Part shown: piece after piece, positions 1 through 7,033 of the stretch
Layout: each line of letters begins with the position of its first letter
How positions within the stretch are numbered: the stretch's first letter is position 1
IMG/VR virus record: IMGVR_UViG_3300043446_003363
Location: 1 to 59,764 of that record
From: a virus
Reading direction: 5' to 3' (one strand)
Length of the DNA stretch: 59,764 nt
Notes under the pieces: model-generated
What the model saw: the letters and a program-made list of their open reading frames with translations, nothing else
What the model was told of the DNA's origin: nothing
Database searches by the model: none
Position numbers and translations under genes: made by a program

Positions 1-235
1 AGATTTCATTTAGAAATCCCAGAGCAAACTTACCAACTACCCAAGCATCTTTATCCTCAAAGAACCTATCACCAACAGTCCTCATATCGTAACCCTCTTT
101 GTCTTTATCAAAGAAAGCAATCACATAACAGGTTGGATCTTTGAAGAAACTATCCTCGTTTTGAGGCATCCACTTGACGAGTTCATACTTGTTGTTGCAT
201 TTGCTCCAACGGAACTCTACGTTACGGAACCTCAT
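1..235 (-). CDS. Hypothetical protein, 3' part cut off by the window edge
   Basis: An open frame begins with ATG at 235 and runs without a stop through position 1, so about 78 residues of the N-terminus are visible (it starts MRFRNVEFRWSKCNNKYELV). Its ATG overlaps the TGA of the upstream gene (232-234) in an ATGA junction, which supports translational coupling and this start. The protein is aromatic and charged, with no signal peptide or membrane segment in the visible part. No family is recognised; it is the distal member of the accessory operon. Confidence 0.7.
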   Translation of the reverse strand, partial: MRFRNVEFRWSKCNNKYELVKWMPQNEDSFFKDPTCYVIAFFDKDKEGYDMRTVGDRFFEDKDAWVVGKFALGFLNEI

Positions 236-465
236 TTTCCTTTTTCTTCAGCAATTTCTTTTTTGAGTTTACGAATACCAGTAATAAAGTAAGCGAAATC
301 ACGGGTCTCTGTGATGGGTTTGATCTCACCACATACACCACACTTTGATTCATAAACAGAGGAACAACCTACGGAATACACTCCATACGTTTTACCACAA
401 TCAAAACAGGTGTTGGCAGCATTCTCAAGTTTCTTCAGTAGTGCTTTTTTCTCTTTGAGGTTCAT
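232..465 (-). CDS. Small four-cysteine zinc-ribbon-like protein (77 aa)
   Basis: The frame is open further upstream, but the internal ATG at 465 gives a compact 77-residue protein starting MNLKEKKALLKKL. A CxxC pair (CFDC) is followed about 25 residues later by a second pair (CGVC), the layout of a small zinc ribbon. A lysine-rich helix sits at each end. This resembles a small conserved cyanophage protein of unknown function. It overlaps the upstream 67-aa gene by 41 nt in another frame, which is long, so either that gene's 3' end or this start could be wrong. Zinc binding is inferred from cysteine spacing only. Confidence 0.65.
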   Translation of the reverse strand: MNLKEKKALLKKLENAANTCFDCGKTYGVYSVGCSSVYESKCGVCGEIKPITETRDFAYFITGIRKLKKEIAEEKGK

Positions 466-628
466 AGCAGAGTTCGACTCCATAGGTGTTTTTGAGGTTG
501 TCTGTGAGGTAATCATACAGCAGGTAGGCAAACCCGTAATGGGGTCTTGTGCCAGTTTCAATACTGGTTGAGGTTGCCACAGTCCACATGATGTCAAGAT
601 TTTTTTTATCGGGTAATGGTTTTGTCAT
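425..628 (-). CDS. Hypothetical protein (67 aa)
   Basis: The ATG at 628 overlaps the stop of the upstream 2OG oxygenase gene in an ATGA junction, typical of this operon. The product begins MTKPLPDKKNLDIMWTVA, has an aromatic middle (YGFAYLLYDYLTDNL) and a charged C-terminal tail. No domain or membrane segment is recognised. The long 41-nt overlap with the following zinc-ribbon gene leaves some doubt, but the tight upstream coupling favours a real gene. Confidence 0.55.
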   Translation of the reverse strand: MTKPLPDKKNLDIMWTVATSTSIETGTRPHYGFAYLLYDYLTDNLKNTYGVELCYEPQREKSTTEET

Positions 629-1266
629 CTATCAAAAAGAATATCAAAAGCTATTGATATTCTATCATAATCATATTGATTTATAGAAACATTATGATTA
701 AGACCAGATGGAAAAAGTAAAAGTCTTCCTTCTTTTGCGGGATAAGAAAAAGAAGGGTGCATCATAAATTCATCTCTAATTTCTTCTTTTCTAAAAAGAA
801 GTTCTTGAAATTCTTGAGCATTTGAATAACTACTAACTCTTAAACAACCATTTCTCAAATCATTATCTTTACATTTGACATAAAAAACACCACTATAATG
901 TGACATAGGATGTGTATGGTCTGTATTATAATTATTTTTACCAGATATTTGAATCCACATTCTTATTATTTGTGGATTATATTCTGGAGAAATCATAAGT
1001 TGACTGTCAAAACATTGTTTTAAATTTTGCTTTAACCTTTTTATAAAAAAATCAGTATTATTGTTTAATTTATTCAATATATCAGAACTTTGCCATCCAC
1101 CAACATTTGTGTAATGTTTTCCTTCTGGATCTATTTTCTTTTGATTATAACAAAAGTCTATTAATTCTTGCCGATATAATGGATATTCCATATCATCGGA
1201 AATTATGACTTGTTTTGGTGATATGAATTCAGACCTTATATCAAACATATTTGGTTTATTGTTCAT
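625..1266 (-). CDS. 2OG-Fe(II) oxygenase-like protein (PF13759/TIGR02466 type)
   Basis: The 213-aa product has the double-stranded beta-helix signature of the putative 2OG-Fe(II) oxygenase family often seen in marine phages. The motif HTHPMSHYSGVFYV places His117/His119 where the first metal ligands lie. A downstream LLLFPSGLNHNVS supplies His191, and Arg202 in DRISIAF is a candidate 2-oxoglutarate anchor. The first motif reads HxH rather than the canonical HxD, as I recall for this family. Such enzymes hydroxylate proteins, nucleotides or small molecules; the substrate here is unknown. It overlaps its neighbours on both sides (ATGA at 625-628; 11 nt at 1256-1266). Confidence 0.75.
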   Translation of the reverse strand: MNNKPNMFDIRSEFISPKQVIISDDMEYPLYRQELIDFCYNQKKIDPEGKHYTNVGGWQSSDILNKLNNNTDFFIKRLKQNLKQCFDSQLMISPEYNPQIIRMWIQISGKNNYNTDHTHPMSHYSGVFYVKCKDNDLRNGCLRVSSYSNAQEFQELLFRKEEIRDEFMMHPSFSYPAKEGRLLLFPSGLNHNVSINQYDYDRISIAFDILFDR

Positions 1267-1549
1267 CTACTTGAGGATGATCAGGATCTTCATCTATATC
1301 TTTCATATAATCCCAATTCCAAGTTCTGCCACAAAAATCAACATCAAATCCAAACTTATATACCCAGAAAACAATACTCAATACATCACCACTTCCTGAC
1401 TTAATTTGTAGATAAGGCCAAGAAGTATAGTCATTCCAACTCACAGAAATTTGAAGCAAACTCCAACGCTTAATGTTTAGAAATTGAACATACCAATCGT
1501 GTCCAAAATCATAACGGTGAGACCATTTTGCAATTTTAGATAATTTCAT
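1256..1549 (-). CDS. Hypothetical Trp-rich protein (97 aa)
   Basis: The product starts MKLSKIAKWSHRYDFGHDWY and contains many tryptophans and aromatics through its middle, ending in an acidic tail. It has no signal peptide or clear membrane helix; the pattern suggests a small beta-rich cytoplasmic protein. It has a clearly higher GC content than the two cargo genes it sits between and overlaps both (14 nt upstream, 11 nt downstream). It is probably one of the conserved small cyanophage proteins; its function is unknown. Confidence 0.65.
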   Translation of the reverse strand: MKLSKIAKWSHRYDFGHDWYVQFLNIKRWSLLQISVSWNDYTSWPYLQIKSGSGDVLSIVFWVYKFGFDVDFCGRTWNWDYMKDIDEDPDHPQVDEQ

Positions 1550-2309
1550 TGTTTAAATTTTTACGTAAATTATTAAAGGACATTTTATTTGAACATTGAT
1601 TTAAAATTTGTTCATGTGTTTTTAAATGGCGAATATTGGTTTCATACTTATCTGTATATATTACTGCAGTTTTTTCAGAAAATTCTTCATATGCACTAAT
1701 AAACATTGAAAAATAATGCCAGTGGTCTGGAAAAATATATTGAGGAGATAAGCATAAAAATACATAATCAAAATTATAATCTTCAAAAATATAATCTTCT
1801 TTTAAATAAGATTGATATAAGTTTCCAAGAAATTGTTTAGCTCTGTTATCTCTGTCACCATTAATATCACTATTAATGTTTTTAATCCATGTAAATGAAT
1901 TTAATTTTTTTAATTTATGCAACAAAGCCCCCCAATTTCCTTCATTTATAATATTGTGTTTAGTGAGTGCTTCATATTCTTCATTTGGATTTTTTATAAT
2001 CCCACTAAAAACATCATCATGATGATCAATATTTATTAAATCAATATTATTTTCTTTATTGATGGAGAATAATATTGAGTCATGATCATATCCAAAAGAA
2101 ACTTTTGGATTATATTTTAATGATTTTAAAAAAATATTAAAACAAAATGTTAAATTGGATTGATCAATAAAAAAATGAGATTTATGAAAAGGAGTATTTT
2201 CCATAAAATTACTCCAACGATAAGAACTATTTACATTGAACATTTGACGAATTAAATCCGAGTAAGGACTACTGATATAATCCAAATCTATGCTCAACAC
2301 CCTTGTCAT
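1536..2309 (-). CDS. UPF0489/ureohydrolase-fold-like protein
   Basis: The 257-aa product opens with a hydrophobic strand and acidic motif (VLSIDLDYI, Asp8 and Asp10). It then carries DHD (75-77), an IDHHDD cluster (95-99) and NEGNWG (about 122-127). This set of Asp/His motifs resembles the metal-binding loops of UPF0489 and the arginase/agmatinase fold. If so, it would be a metal-dependent hydrolase of a C-N bond, but no substrate can be named and the motifs differ from true arginases. Base composition is very AT-rich. Its ATG overlaps the upstream stop (2306-2309). Confidence 0.45.
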   Translation of the reverse strand: MTRVLSIDLDYISSPYSDLIRQMFNVNSSYRWSNFMENTPFHKSHFFIDQSNLTFCFNIFLKSLKYNPKVSFGYDHDSILFSINKENNIDLINIDHHDDVFSGIIKNPNEEYEALTKHNIINEGNWGALLHKLKKLNSFTWIKNINSDINGDRDNRAKQFLGNLYQSYLKEDYIFEDYNFDYVFLCLSPQYIFPDHWHYFSMFISAYEEFSEKTAVIYTDKYETNIRHLKTHEQILNQCSNKMSFNNLRKNLNNEII

Positions 2310-2500
2310 TTTTCAAGTTCCTCTGCTAGTTGTAACATATCATTTTTATCCAATACGATCATATTATTTTGTGCATTATACCACTGCACAGTTTCTGCGG
2401 CAACTTGAAGAATTGCTGCCACTAACTTCTCTTCTGTATCAGCACCACTATTTCGTCGTTCCCATACAGCATTCATAAATGCCTGTGATCGTTCAGTCAT
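2306..2500 (-). CDS. Small hypothetical protein (64 aa)
   Basis: The frame opens further upstream, but the ATG at 2500 (MTERSQAFMNAVWERR) is chosen because it overlaps the stop of the preceding gene by a few bases, as elsewhere in this operon. The protein looks mostly helical and acidic at its C-terminus (LDKNDMLQLAEELEK). No family is recognised with confidence. Its moderate GC content contrasts with the AT-rich gene downstream. Confidence 0.65.
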   Translation of the reverse strand: MTERSQAFMNAVWERRNSGADTEEKLVAAILQVAAETVQWYNAQNNMIVLDKNDMLQLAEELEK

Positions 2501-2678
2501 TTTTATAATCCTCTTCAAAATCAAACCATTCATACAGAGAGTTCATAGCACCCTCAACTACACAATCAACCACGGCATCTTGATGTGGATTTTCTACATG
2601 CTTATGGGCACGATTATACCCATAACGTACACCTTCTTCTAGTGCCATTTCTAATACTTTACGAAAGTTTGGTTTCAT
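2493..2678 (-). CDS. Small conserved phage protein (61 aa)
   Basis: The ATG at 2678 (MKPNFRKVLEMALEEGVRYG) lies 2 nt after the HNH gene's stop. An upstream in-frame ATG at 2702 would overlap the HNH gene by about 20 nt and is less likely. The sequence is a single amphipathic helical protein ending in an acidic aromatic tail (EWFDFEEDY). It resembles a short protein recurring in cyanomyoviruses, but no function is known to me. Confidence 0.7.
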   Translation of the reverse strand: MKPNFRKVLEMALEEGVRYGYNRAHKHVENPHQDAVVDCVVEGAMNSLYEWFDFEEDYKND

Positions 2679-2680
2679 AG

Positions 2681-3154
2681 TTAAAATGTATACTCCACCC
2701 ATTCAGAAACTCTGTCATCATTCAGGGCAATTTGAACCTTATTATAATGTGCCTTGGGACTTTTTGCAAGTTTCATGTTAGTTTGCTCAAGAAGAAGATC
2801 TCCTTTTTTGGTGTTGCATGTAGAACAGGCAACTACCAAATTTTCCCAAGTATCTTGTCCACCACGACTTCTGGGAACAACATGATCAATAGTTAAATCT
2901 TTTGTAGATCCACAATATTGACACTTATGTTTATCTCTTTTATAAATCATGCTTTTTGATGGACGATGCTGCATGATTTTAGAAAGAGGAATTTTTACAT
3001 ATGTCAATAATCTAATTACTCTTTTGGACAAAACTTGTGCTTTTTGTTTGAGCAAAAGAACCACAGCCCTTTTCCAATTTGTAATGTTGATTGGTTCATA
3101 ACTAGAATTTAAAACAAGAACTGACTTGTTTGGTTCAATTTGTAAGTAATCCAT
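2681..3154 (-). CDS. HNH endonuclease
   Basis: The 157-aa product has a full HNH core: a zinc-binding CQYC (Cys78/Cys81), the catalytic segment IDHVVPRSRGG (Asp90, His91), Asn105 in WENLV, and CSTCN (Cys110/Cys113, Asn114) followed by KKGD. The first 65 residues match the N-terminal region of a cyanobacterial/phage free-standing HNH family. The enzyme would nick or cut DNA. It is not inserted in an intron here and lies in frame within the operon, so it could act in genome processing, host DNA attack or homing. The catalytic residues look intact. Confidence 0.9.
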   Translation of the reverse strand: MDYLQIEPNKSVLVLNSSYEPINITNWKRAVVLLLKQKAQVLSKRVIRLLTYVKIPLSKIMQHRPSKSMIYKRDKHKCQYCGSTKDLTIDHVVPRSRGGQDTWENLVVACSTCNTKKGDLLLEQTNMKLAKSPKAHYNKVQIALNDDRVSEWVEYTF

Positions 3155-3158
3155 GGAG

Positions 3159-3539
3159 TTAATTAGACTCTACATTTTTATCTATAAATTTTTCTAGAGA
3201 TTCAAGATCATCTTTGAGTTCTTGTTCTTTTTTCTTATCGTGGTAGTAACTCCACAAGGCATTATGAACATCCATAAGATGATCTACCCAGAAACCAGAA
3301 GGATAGATCCCCAGAGCATCTTGAAGTCCACGATGACTAGTTCCTTCTTCTTCTGCCTTACACATAATGTGGCAGATTGCCTGAACCATATCAAGTTTAT
3401 CTTCTTCAGAAAGCATAAAATACTTCCCTACAGCACGTTGCTTTCCTTCTTCAAGATCCTTTTGAAGTTGTTTGCAGGCATCAGAATCCCACCATTCTTG
3501 TAGGGATTTACCAAAATCATTAGGTTGCTTTTCAGACAT
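3159..3539 (-). CDS. Hypothetical acidic helical protein (126 aa)
   Basis: The ATG at 3539 (MSEKQPNDFGKSLQEWWDS) is preferred over a GTG three codons upstream. It overlaps the stop of the 35-aa gene by 8 nt. The protein is strongly helical with a charged C-terminal segment (KKKEQELKDDLESLEKF) that could form a coiled coil. The middle contains HIMCKAEEEGTSHRGLQDALG. Local GC is about 47%, far above the dioxygenase genes nearby. No function is recognised; it is probably a conserved cyanophage gene. Confidence 0.7.
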   Translation of the reverse strand: MSEKQPNDFGKSLQEWWDSDACKQLQKDLEEGKQRAVGKYFMLSEEDKLDMVQAICHIMCKAEEEGTSHRGLQDALGIYPSGFWVDHLMDVHNALWSYYHDKKKEQELKDDLESLEKFIDKNVESN

Positions 3540-3639
3540 CACTTTCACGTTTACCTACCATGTATCCTAGCACAAGACCGCACATAAAAGCAACAAACAA
3601 ATAAAGTTCATGAGATGCAAACTGAATAAAATCAGTCAC
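3532..3639 (-). CDS. 35-aa membrane miniprotein, GTG start
   Basis: A short frame starts with GTG at 3639 and reads MTDFIQFASHELYLFVAFMC then GLVLGYMVGKRESDV before TGA at 3532-3534. A strong Shine-Dalgarno (TTGGAGA) lies 5 nt upstream of the GTG. It overlaps the flanking genes by 8 nt on each side, filling what would otherwise be the only gap here. One transmembrane helix (about residues 10-28) precedes a positively charged tail, so it is probably an inner-membrane single-pass protein. Function is unknown. Confidence 0.65.
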   Translation of the reverse strand: MTDFIQFASHELYLFVAFMCGLVLGYMVGKRESDV

Positions 3640-3958
3640 GTTGTCTCCAATCTTCTGGTTTATCTCTTCCCTCACTAAAAAAATCTACAATCTCATCAAC
3701 ACTATTAAATCTAGATATTCCTTTTGATTCATGCCCAGTTCCGCCAATATCAAGTTGATTCAAAAAATCATCCATATCTCCTTTTTGCATGTCAGGATTT
3801 TCTGCTTTTCTTCTTGCTTGACGTAAAATGGTTGCGGCAGATCTATTTGATTTTGCAAGTTTTTCTGCCCAAATCATATCTTCCAAACTGACTTCTTCAT
3901 GCAAAGCAATTTTATTGCAAATTGCTTCCAAACGAAGTCTATATTGTGTAGAGAGCAT
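3632..3958 (-). CDS. Hypothetical protein (108 aa)
   Basis: The first ATG at 3958 (MLSTQYRLRLEAICNKIALH) is chosen over an upstream TTG. A T4-late-like octamer (CATAAATA) ends about 20 nt upstream, which fits a transcript starting just before this ATG. The N-terminal 50 residues are helical and charged (LEDMIWAEKLAKSNRSAATI), the C-terminus acidic and Gly/Asp-rich. It looks like a conserved cyanophage protein of unknown role. Confidence 0.65.
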   Translation of the reverse strand: MLSTQYRLRLEAICNKIALHEEVSLEDMIWAEKLAKSNRSAATILRQARRKAENPDMQKGDMDDFLNQLDIGGTGHESKGISRFNSVDEIVDFFSEGRDKPEDWRQRD

Positions 3959-3978
3959 ATGTAGTATCCATATAGGGT

Positions 3979-3986
3979 TATTTATG
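3979..3986 (-). promoter_or_regulatory. T4-late-type promoter octamer (CATAAATA)
   Basis: The minus strand reads CATAAATA, matching the NATAAATA consensus proposed for cyanophage late promoters, 20 nt before the ATG at 3958 and overlapping the stop of the upstream gene. The single-element layout is what late promoters of T4-like phages use. AT-rich chance matches are possible. Confidence 0.4.
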
Positions 3987-4563
3987 GTAAAATCCAATAT
4001 CTTTTGTTTATAGATAACCTTAAATATTCATTACTTTCTGTTTCGGTTTCAATTTGAGAAACTTTATGAATTTCATAAGATGGAAAAATAATAAGAGAAT
4101 TATGATTCAAATTAGGAACATAATTATTTTTTTGAAAGGTTAAATTTCCAAAATTAAATGGTTTTAAAAAAATTACAAATAAAAAAGTTAAAACAGATCC
4201 ATCTTTATGATAAAAATAAGAACTTTTACTTTTATATTTTGAAACAAAAGTTCTATCATGGTTTGTAGTTAAATAATATCCAAGAAAAGGATTTTCTTTA
4301 GATAAATTTTCAAAATCTAGATCATTAATTTTGTTTAAAATATTTAAAACTTTACTATCTTCTCTATTATTTTTAAATATTGTATCTAAATCAAAAGAAA
4401 TAGTATTATGATTTTCATATAAAGGACAATGATGTTTATCTAAACATTTTATAGATTCATCATAGTTCATGATTTCATCTATAATTAAATCCAATTCAAT
4501 TTGTTCAAAAAAATTGTTAATAATAGTATGATGAAAAGGATAATTAAAATGAATAATTTTCAT
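3982..4563 (-). CDS. 2OG-Fe(II) oxygenase (prolyl-hydroxylase-like fold)
   Basis: The 193-aa product carries an intact facial triad: His119-x-Asp121 in YFYHKDGSVLTFLF and His166 in FPSYEIHKVSQ. Arg182 in YLRLSI would bind 2-oxoglutarate. The order and spacing fit the PF13640-type oxygenases. The substrate is unknown. The gene is extremely AT-rich (about 17% GC in a sampled line). It starts with ATG inside the stop region of the upstream glycosyltransferase gene (ATGA, 4560-4563), suggesting the two are co-translated and may act in one pathway. Confidence 0.75.
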   Translation of the reverse strand: MKIIHFNYPFHHTIINNFFEQIELDLIIDEIMNYDESIKCLDKHHCPLYENHNTISFDLDTIFKNNREDSKVLNILNKINDLDFENLSKENPFLGYYLTTNHDRTFVSKYKSKSSYFYHKDGSVLTFLFVIFLKPFNFGNLTFQKNNYVPNLNHNSLIIFPSYEIHKVSQIETETESNEYLRLSINKRYWILP

Positions 4564-5300
4564 TTAGGATCTTTTTCTCCATAAAAATTTCTATCATTCC
4601 ATAATTGAACATAATCATTGATTCCAACCATACCAAAATCAGAAACGTTTACACTATGCCAAGCACATTTATGTTGAGCAATTACACTGCCATTATCTAA
4701 TACATATGATCTATTTTTATTATTGTGAAATGGAGTTAATTGTTGAAATGTTCCTTCGGAAACTTTATTAATTTGTAATCCGTATTTTAAATAACATAAT
4801 CCAAAAACTCCAGGTCCAGTTGGAGCACACGTTCCATCACCATAAAATTTTGTTTTACAATTTTTTACAACAGTTTCTATACATTTTTCTATCACTATAT
4901 TCTTTTTTTTAGTATAATATAATGCTGGTTGCAATCCAAATTTTGGGCGATTTGGTTGTGTGCTGCCATGATCGTAAAAACATATAAAATCAAATTCTGA
5001 ATAATTATCTACTCTAGAAAGCATCCTGATTGTACTATCAACATACCAACCACCCTTAATATAAGTTATACAATACCTTGCTAGATCTGATTTAGATGTA
5101 TATGCTTTTAAATTATCATATGCCCATAAAACTTCTCTATCAAAATAATCGGATATAAAACTCCTGATCATTTTATTGTTGTATAAAGTATATTCACATT
5201 CTGGATAATTGTATTTTACGGTTCCAGTTGAATATTCAAGAAATTTAGAAAGTTTTTGATTATCTTGAGATGATACAAAAATTTGAGTGACGCAATCCAT
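4560..5300 (-). CDS. GT32-like glycosyltransferase (sugar-transferase with DXD region)
   Basis: The 246-aa product contains SDLARYCITYIKGGWYVDS (residues 71-89), the hallmark block of OCH1/GT32-type glycosyltransferases that bind a nucleotide sugar through a metal. The usual DxD reads D88-S-T90, so the second acidic ligand is replaced. A later GPGVFG and QHKCAWHS segment fit the acceptor half of the family. It probably transfers a sugar onto a glycan or protein. It lies 1 nt from one 2OG oxygenase gene and overlaps another, making a three-gene AT-rich cassette. Confidence 0.75.
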   Translation of the reverse strand: MDCVTQIFVSSQDNQKLSKFLEYSTGTVKYNYPECEYTLYNNKMIRSFISDYFDREVLWAYDNLKAYTSKSDLARYCITYIKGGWYVDSTIRMLSRVDNYSEFDFICFYDHGSTQPNRPKFGLQPALYYTKKKNIVIEKCIETVVKNCKTKFYGDGTCAPTGPGVFGLCYLKYGLQINKVSEGTFQQLTPFHNNKNRSYVLDNGSVIAQHKCAWHSVNVSDFGMVGINDYVQLWNDRNFYGEKDPK

Positions 5301-5301
5301 T

Positions 5302-5988
5302 TTATTCTAATTCAACATTCATGGAAAAAATAATTCTAGATTTTTTAGATTGATTTGGTTCAGTATAATGCATTATATTTGAAGGGAAAATTAGCATCGT
5401 TCCTTCTGTTACTTTTTCAGAATGATTTAAAAAATTTCCTCTCAACGTATCTTGATAAGGACTAATAAATTGAGTTGATGTGTGTTCTTTTTCATCATAC
5501 TCCAAGAAACAAATTACAGAAAGTCCATTCATTCCATGAATATGTGGTCCATGATACATGTTTTCTTTTTGCTCTTGAAACCAAGCATCTAATATATTTG
5601 CTTTTTTATCTGGATATTTTTCACTACCAAAAACTTCGTAAATTAAGTGAAGTTCTTCATTAAAAATTTCTGTTATTTTTTCAATAAAATTTTGATATGA
5701 ATCGGAATAATTTTCTTTATTATAAGAACTTAAAACATTTCCTCTTCTCAATACTTTATCTTGATATTCATTAAGAATCTTTAATAAATTATTCTTCTTT
5801 TCTTCCCAATTTGATAACTTTGAAATAGTAAAAAATGGAATAGAAAATACTGGTTTAACAAAAATTTCATTATTTGAAAATTTTTTTGCAACTAATTCAG
5901 TATAATTTATTTTTTGTTCTATGTTTCCTAAAGGTTTTGAATAATCTTCCTCTTCTTTTTTATTAAATGTAAATCCTATCTGTTTCAT
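5302..5988 (-). CDS. 2OG-Fe(II) oxygenase-like protein (PF13759 type)
   Basis: The 228-aa product has a C-terminal jelly-roll signature: MYHGPHIHGMNGLSVICFLEY places His149/His151 at the first ligand motif, LIFPSNIMHYTEP gives His207, and Arg218 in KKSRIIFSMNV is a candidate cosubstrate anchor. The first motif is HxH, as in the related protein encoded at 625-1266, rather than HxD. The N-terminal 110 residues are helical and lysine-rich. It is very AT-rich and is followed directly by the glycosyltransferase gene. Confidence 0.7.
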   Translation of the reverse strand: MKQIGFTFNKKEEEDYSKPLGNIEQKINYTELVAKKFSNNEIFVKPVFSIPFFTISKLSNWEEKKNNLLKILNEYQDKVLRRGNVLSSYNKENYSDSYQNFIEKITEIFNEELHLIYEVFGSEKYPDKKANILDAWFQEQKENMYHGPHIHGMNGLSVICFLEYDEKEHTSTQFISPYQDTLRGNFLNHSEKVTEGTMLIFPSNIMHYTEPNQSKKSRIIFSMNVELE

Positions 5989-5999
5989 AAATTTTAAAA

Positions 6000-6236
6000 T
6001 TAATTTTTTTGTTTAAATTCTTTTTCAAGTTCTTTTGCAAGTTTCATAGCCCTTCTCCACATCATGTATTTTACAATAGGATTTGTTGGATTGTAAAACA
6101 ACCACCACTTTGCTTTTTCATATTCCACTCTTGCAAGTTGAGTCACCATGTAAAATCCTTTTGCAACTGATTGATCAGTAATAATCAAATAAGCAACACA
6201 AAAGAATATAATAAAATATATGTAAGATGCACTCAT
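6000..6236 (-). CDS. Small membrane protein (78 aa)
   Basis: The product starts MSASYIYFIIFFCVAYLIIT, a single strong N-terminal hydrophobic helix, then an amphipathic basic region (WRRAMKLAKELEKEFKQKN). It is probably anchored in the host inner membrane with a cytoplasmic tail. The ATG overlaps the stop of the upstream 58-aa gene in an ATGA junction. Similar short membrane proteins are common in cyanomyoviruses; no function is known. Confidence 0.7.
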   Translation of the reverse strand: MSASYIYFIIFFCVAYLIITDQSVAKGFYMVTQLARVEYEKAKWWLFYNPTNPIVKYMMWRRAMKLAKELEKEFKQKN

Positions 6237-6409
6237 TTTCTTATAGTTTTAAGATATTCTAGCACATGCTCACGAACTTCCATAAGTTCGTTGTAACATT
6301 TCTGATTATGAGCACACTGGCGAAGTTCAGAATCTGGTTTGTGAACACTTTCTACAAACAAATCCAATCCGCGATTCCATTTTTGATCCTGTGTTTCATT
6401 TTCGTACAT
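6233..6409 (-). CDS. Small hypothetical protein (58 aa)
   Basis: A frame from ATG at 6409 to TGA at 6233-6235 encodes MYENETQDQKWNRGLDLFVE and a helical C-terminus ending EYLKTIRK. It joins the downstream membrane-protein gene by an ATGA overlap and the upstream 57-aa gene by 14 nt, which supports it as a real gene. Two cysteines (QCAHNQKC) lie five residues apart in the middle. No family is recognised. Confidence 0.65.
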   Translation of the reverse strand: MYENETQDQKWNRGLDLFVESVHKPDSELRQCAHNQKCYNELMEVREHVLEYLKTIRK

Positions 6410-6569
6410 TTGATTTAATTACCAAAGGGCAAGAAGGAACAACTTGTTTCAGTTCCAAAAGAATTTCTGTTTTTTGTTGAGGACTTAATAACTTAACGTT
6501 TACTAATCTGTTTGCGATCATAACAATTTCCGAACAAGATAGAATTGTTGTGATAAACAGAGTCGCCAT
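6396..6569 (-). CDS. Small hypothetical protein with hydrophobic N-terminus (57 aa)
   Basis: ATG at 6569 to TGA at 6396-6398 gives MATLFITTILSCSEIVMIAN followed by a helical segment (LLSPQQKTEILLELKQ) and VVPSCPLVIK. The N-terminus could be a weak membrane segment or signal. No good Shine-Dalgarno is visible, but the gene fills the space between two genes and overlaps the next. An alternative frame in the same region looks less protein-like. Function unknown. Confidence 0.55.
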   Translation of the reverse strand: MATLFITTILSCSEIVMIANRLVNVKLLSPQQKTEILLELKQVVPSCPLVIKSNVRK

Positions 6570-6593
6570 AAGTTTGCCCTGCGATAAAATTAT

Positions 6594-6812
6594 TTATTGA
6601 GAAAATCCAGAACCCTTTACCTTTTCTTTGGTTTTCTTTTTGTCTTTTACAATTACATAATTCAAAAAATCTGGAATTTGATTGTTCTGGAACCAATACT
6701 TCTGAACATCTTCCCAGTGTTCAAAAAATTGGTTTTTACCACTTTTCAGGACAACTTCATAAGTGTGTCTATCATAAAGATCATCAGATGTGCAAGTGAA
6801 CATTTGAGTCAT
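6594..6812 (-). CDS. Hypothetical protein (72 aa)
   Basis: The product starts MTQMFTCTSDDLYDRHTYEV and reads as a small alpha/beta protein with a lysine-rich C-terminus (VKDKKKTKEKVKGSG). Its ATG overlaps the stop of the upstream 74-aa gene (ATGA, 6809-6812). No domain is recognised. It is likely one of the conserved small cyanophage genes. Confidence 0.7.
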   Translation of the reverse strand: MTQMFTCTSDDLYDRHTYEVVLKSGKNQFFEHWEDVQKYWFQNNQIPDFLNYVIVKDKKKTKEKVKGSGFSQ

Positions 6813-7033
6813 AGAAATTCATCCAAACTAGAAACCGATGCACCTTTTGCGGACTTTTCAATGTACCTTTTTGCGGAGTTATAGTTGTTGCAAGTATGCA
6901 CTTGTTGCCCTTTATAAACAATAATAAACTTCTTTCCCCAAGGAAGTGCTGCCCACATTCCGTCCTTGGTTACATAACCATTTGGATCTCCTGGATTAGG
7001 ATCCAAAAGAGTTTCGTTCTGAATGTTATTCAT
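6809..7033 (-). CDS. Hypothetical protein (74 aa)
   Basis: The product starts MNNIQNETLLDPNPGDPNGY and continues with WAALPWGKKFIIVYKGQQVH and a helical tail. It resembles a small single-domain alpha/beta protein with a hydrophobic central strand. It overlaps the 2OG oxygenase gene upstream by 8 nt and the next gene by 4 nt. No function can be given. Confidence 0.7.
   Translation of the reverse strand: MNNIQNETLLDPNPGDPNGYVTKDGMWAALPWGKKFIIVYKGQQVHTCNNYNSAKRYIEKSAKGASVSSLDEFL

Noticed and set aside
1205-1399. Plus-strand open frame across the 625/1256 gene junction
   Set aside because: It is antisense to two well-supported minus-strand genes and very rich in Ile/Tyr, typical of AT-rich shadow frames.
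6493-6696. 67-codon minus-strand open frame overlapping two small genes
   Set aside because: It conflicts with the genes at 6594-6812 and 6396-6569, which are joined to neighbours by overlaps. Its composition is less protein-like.
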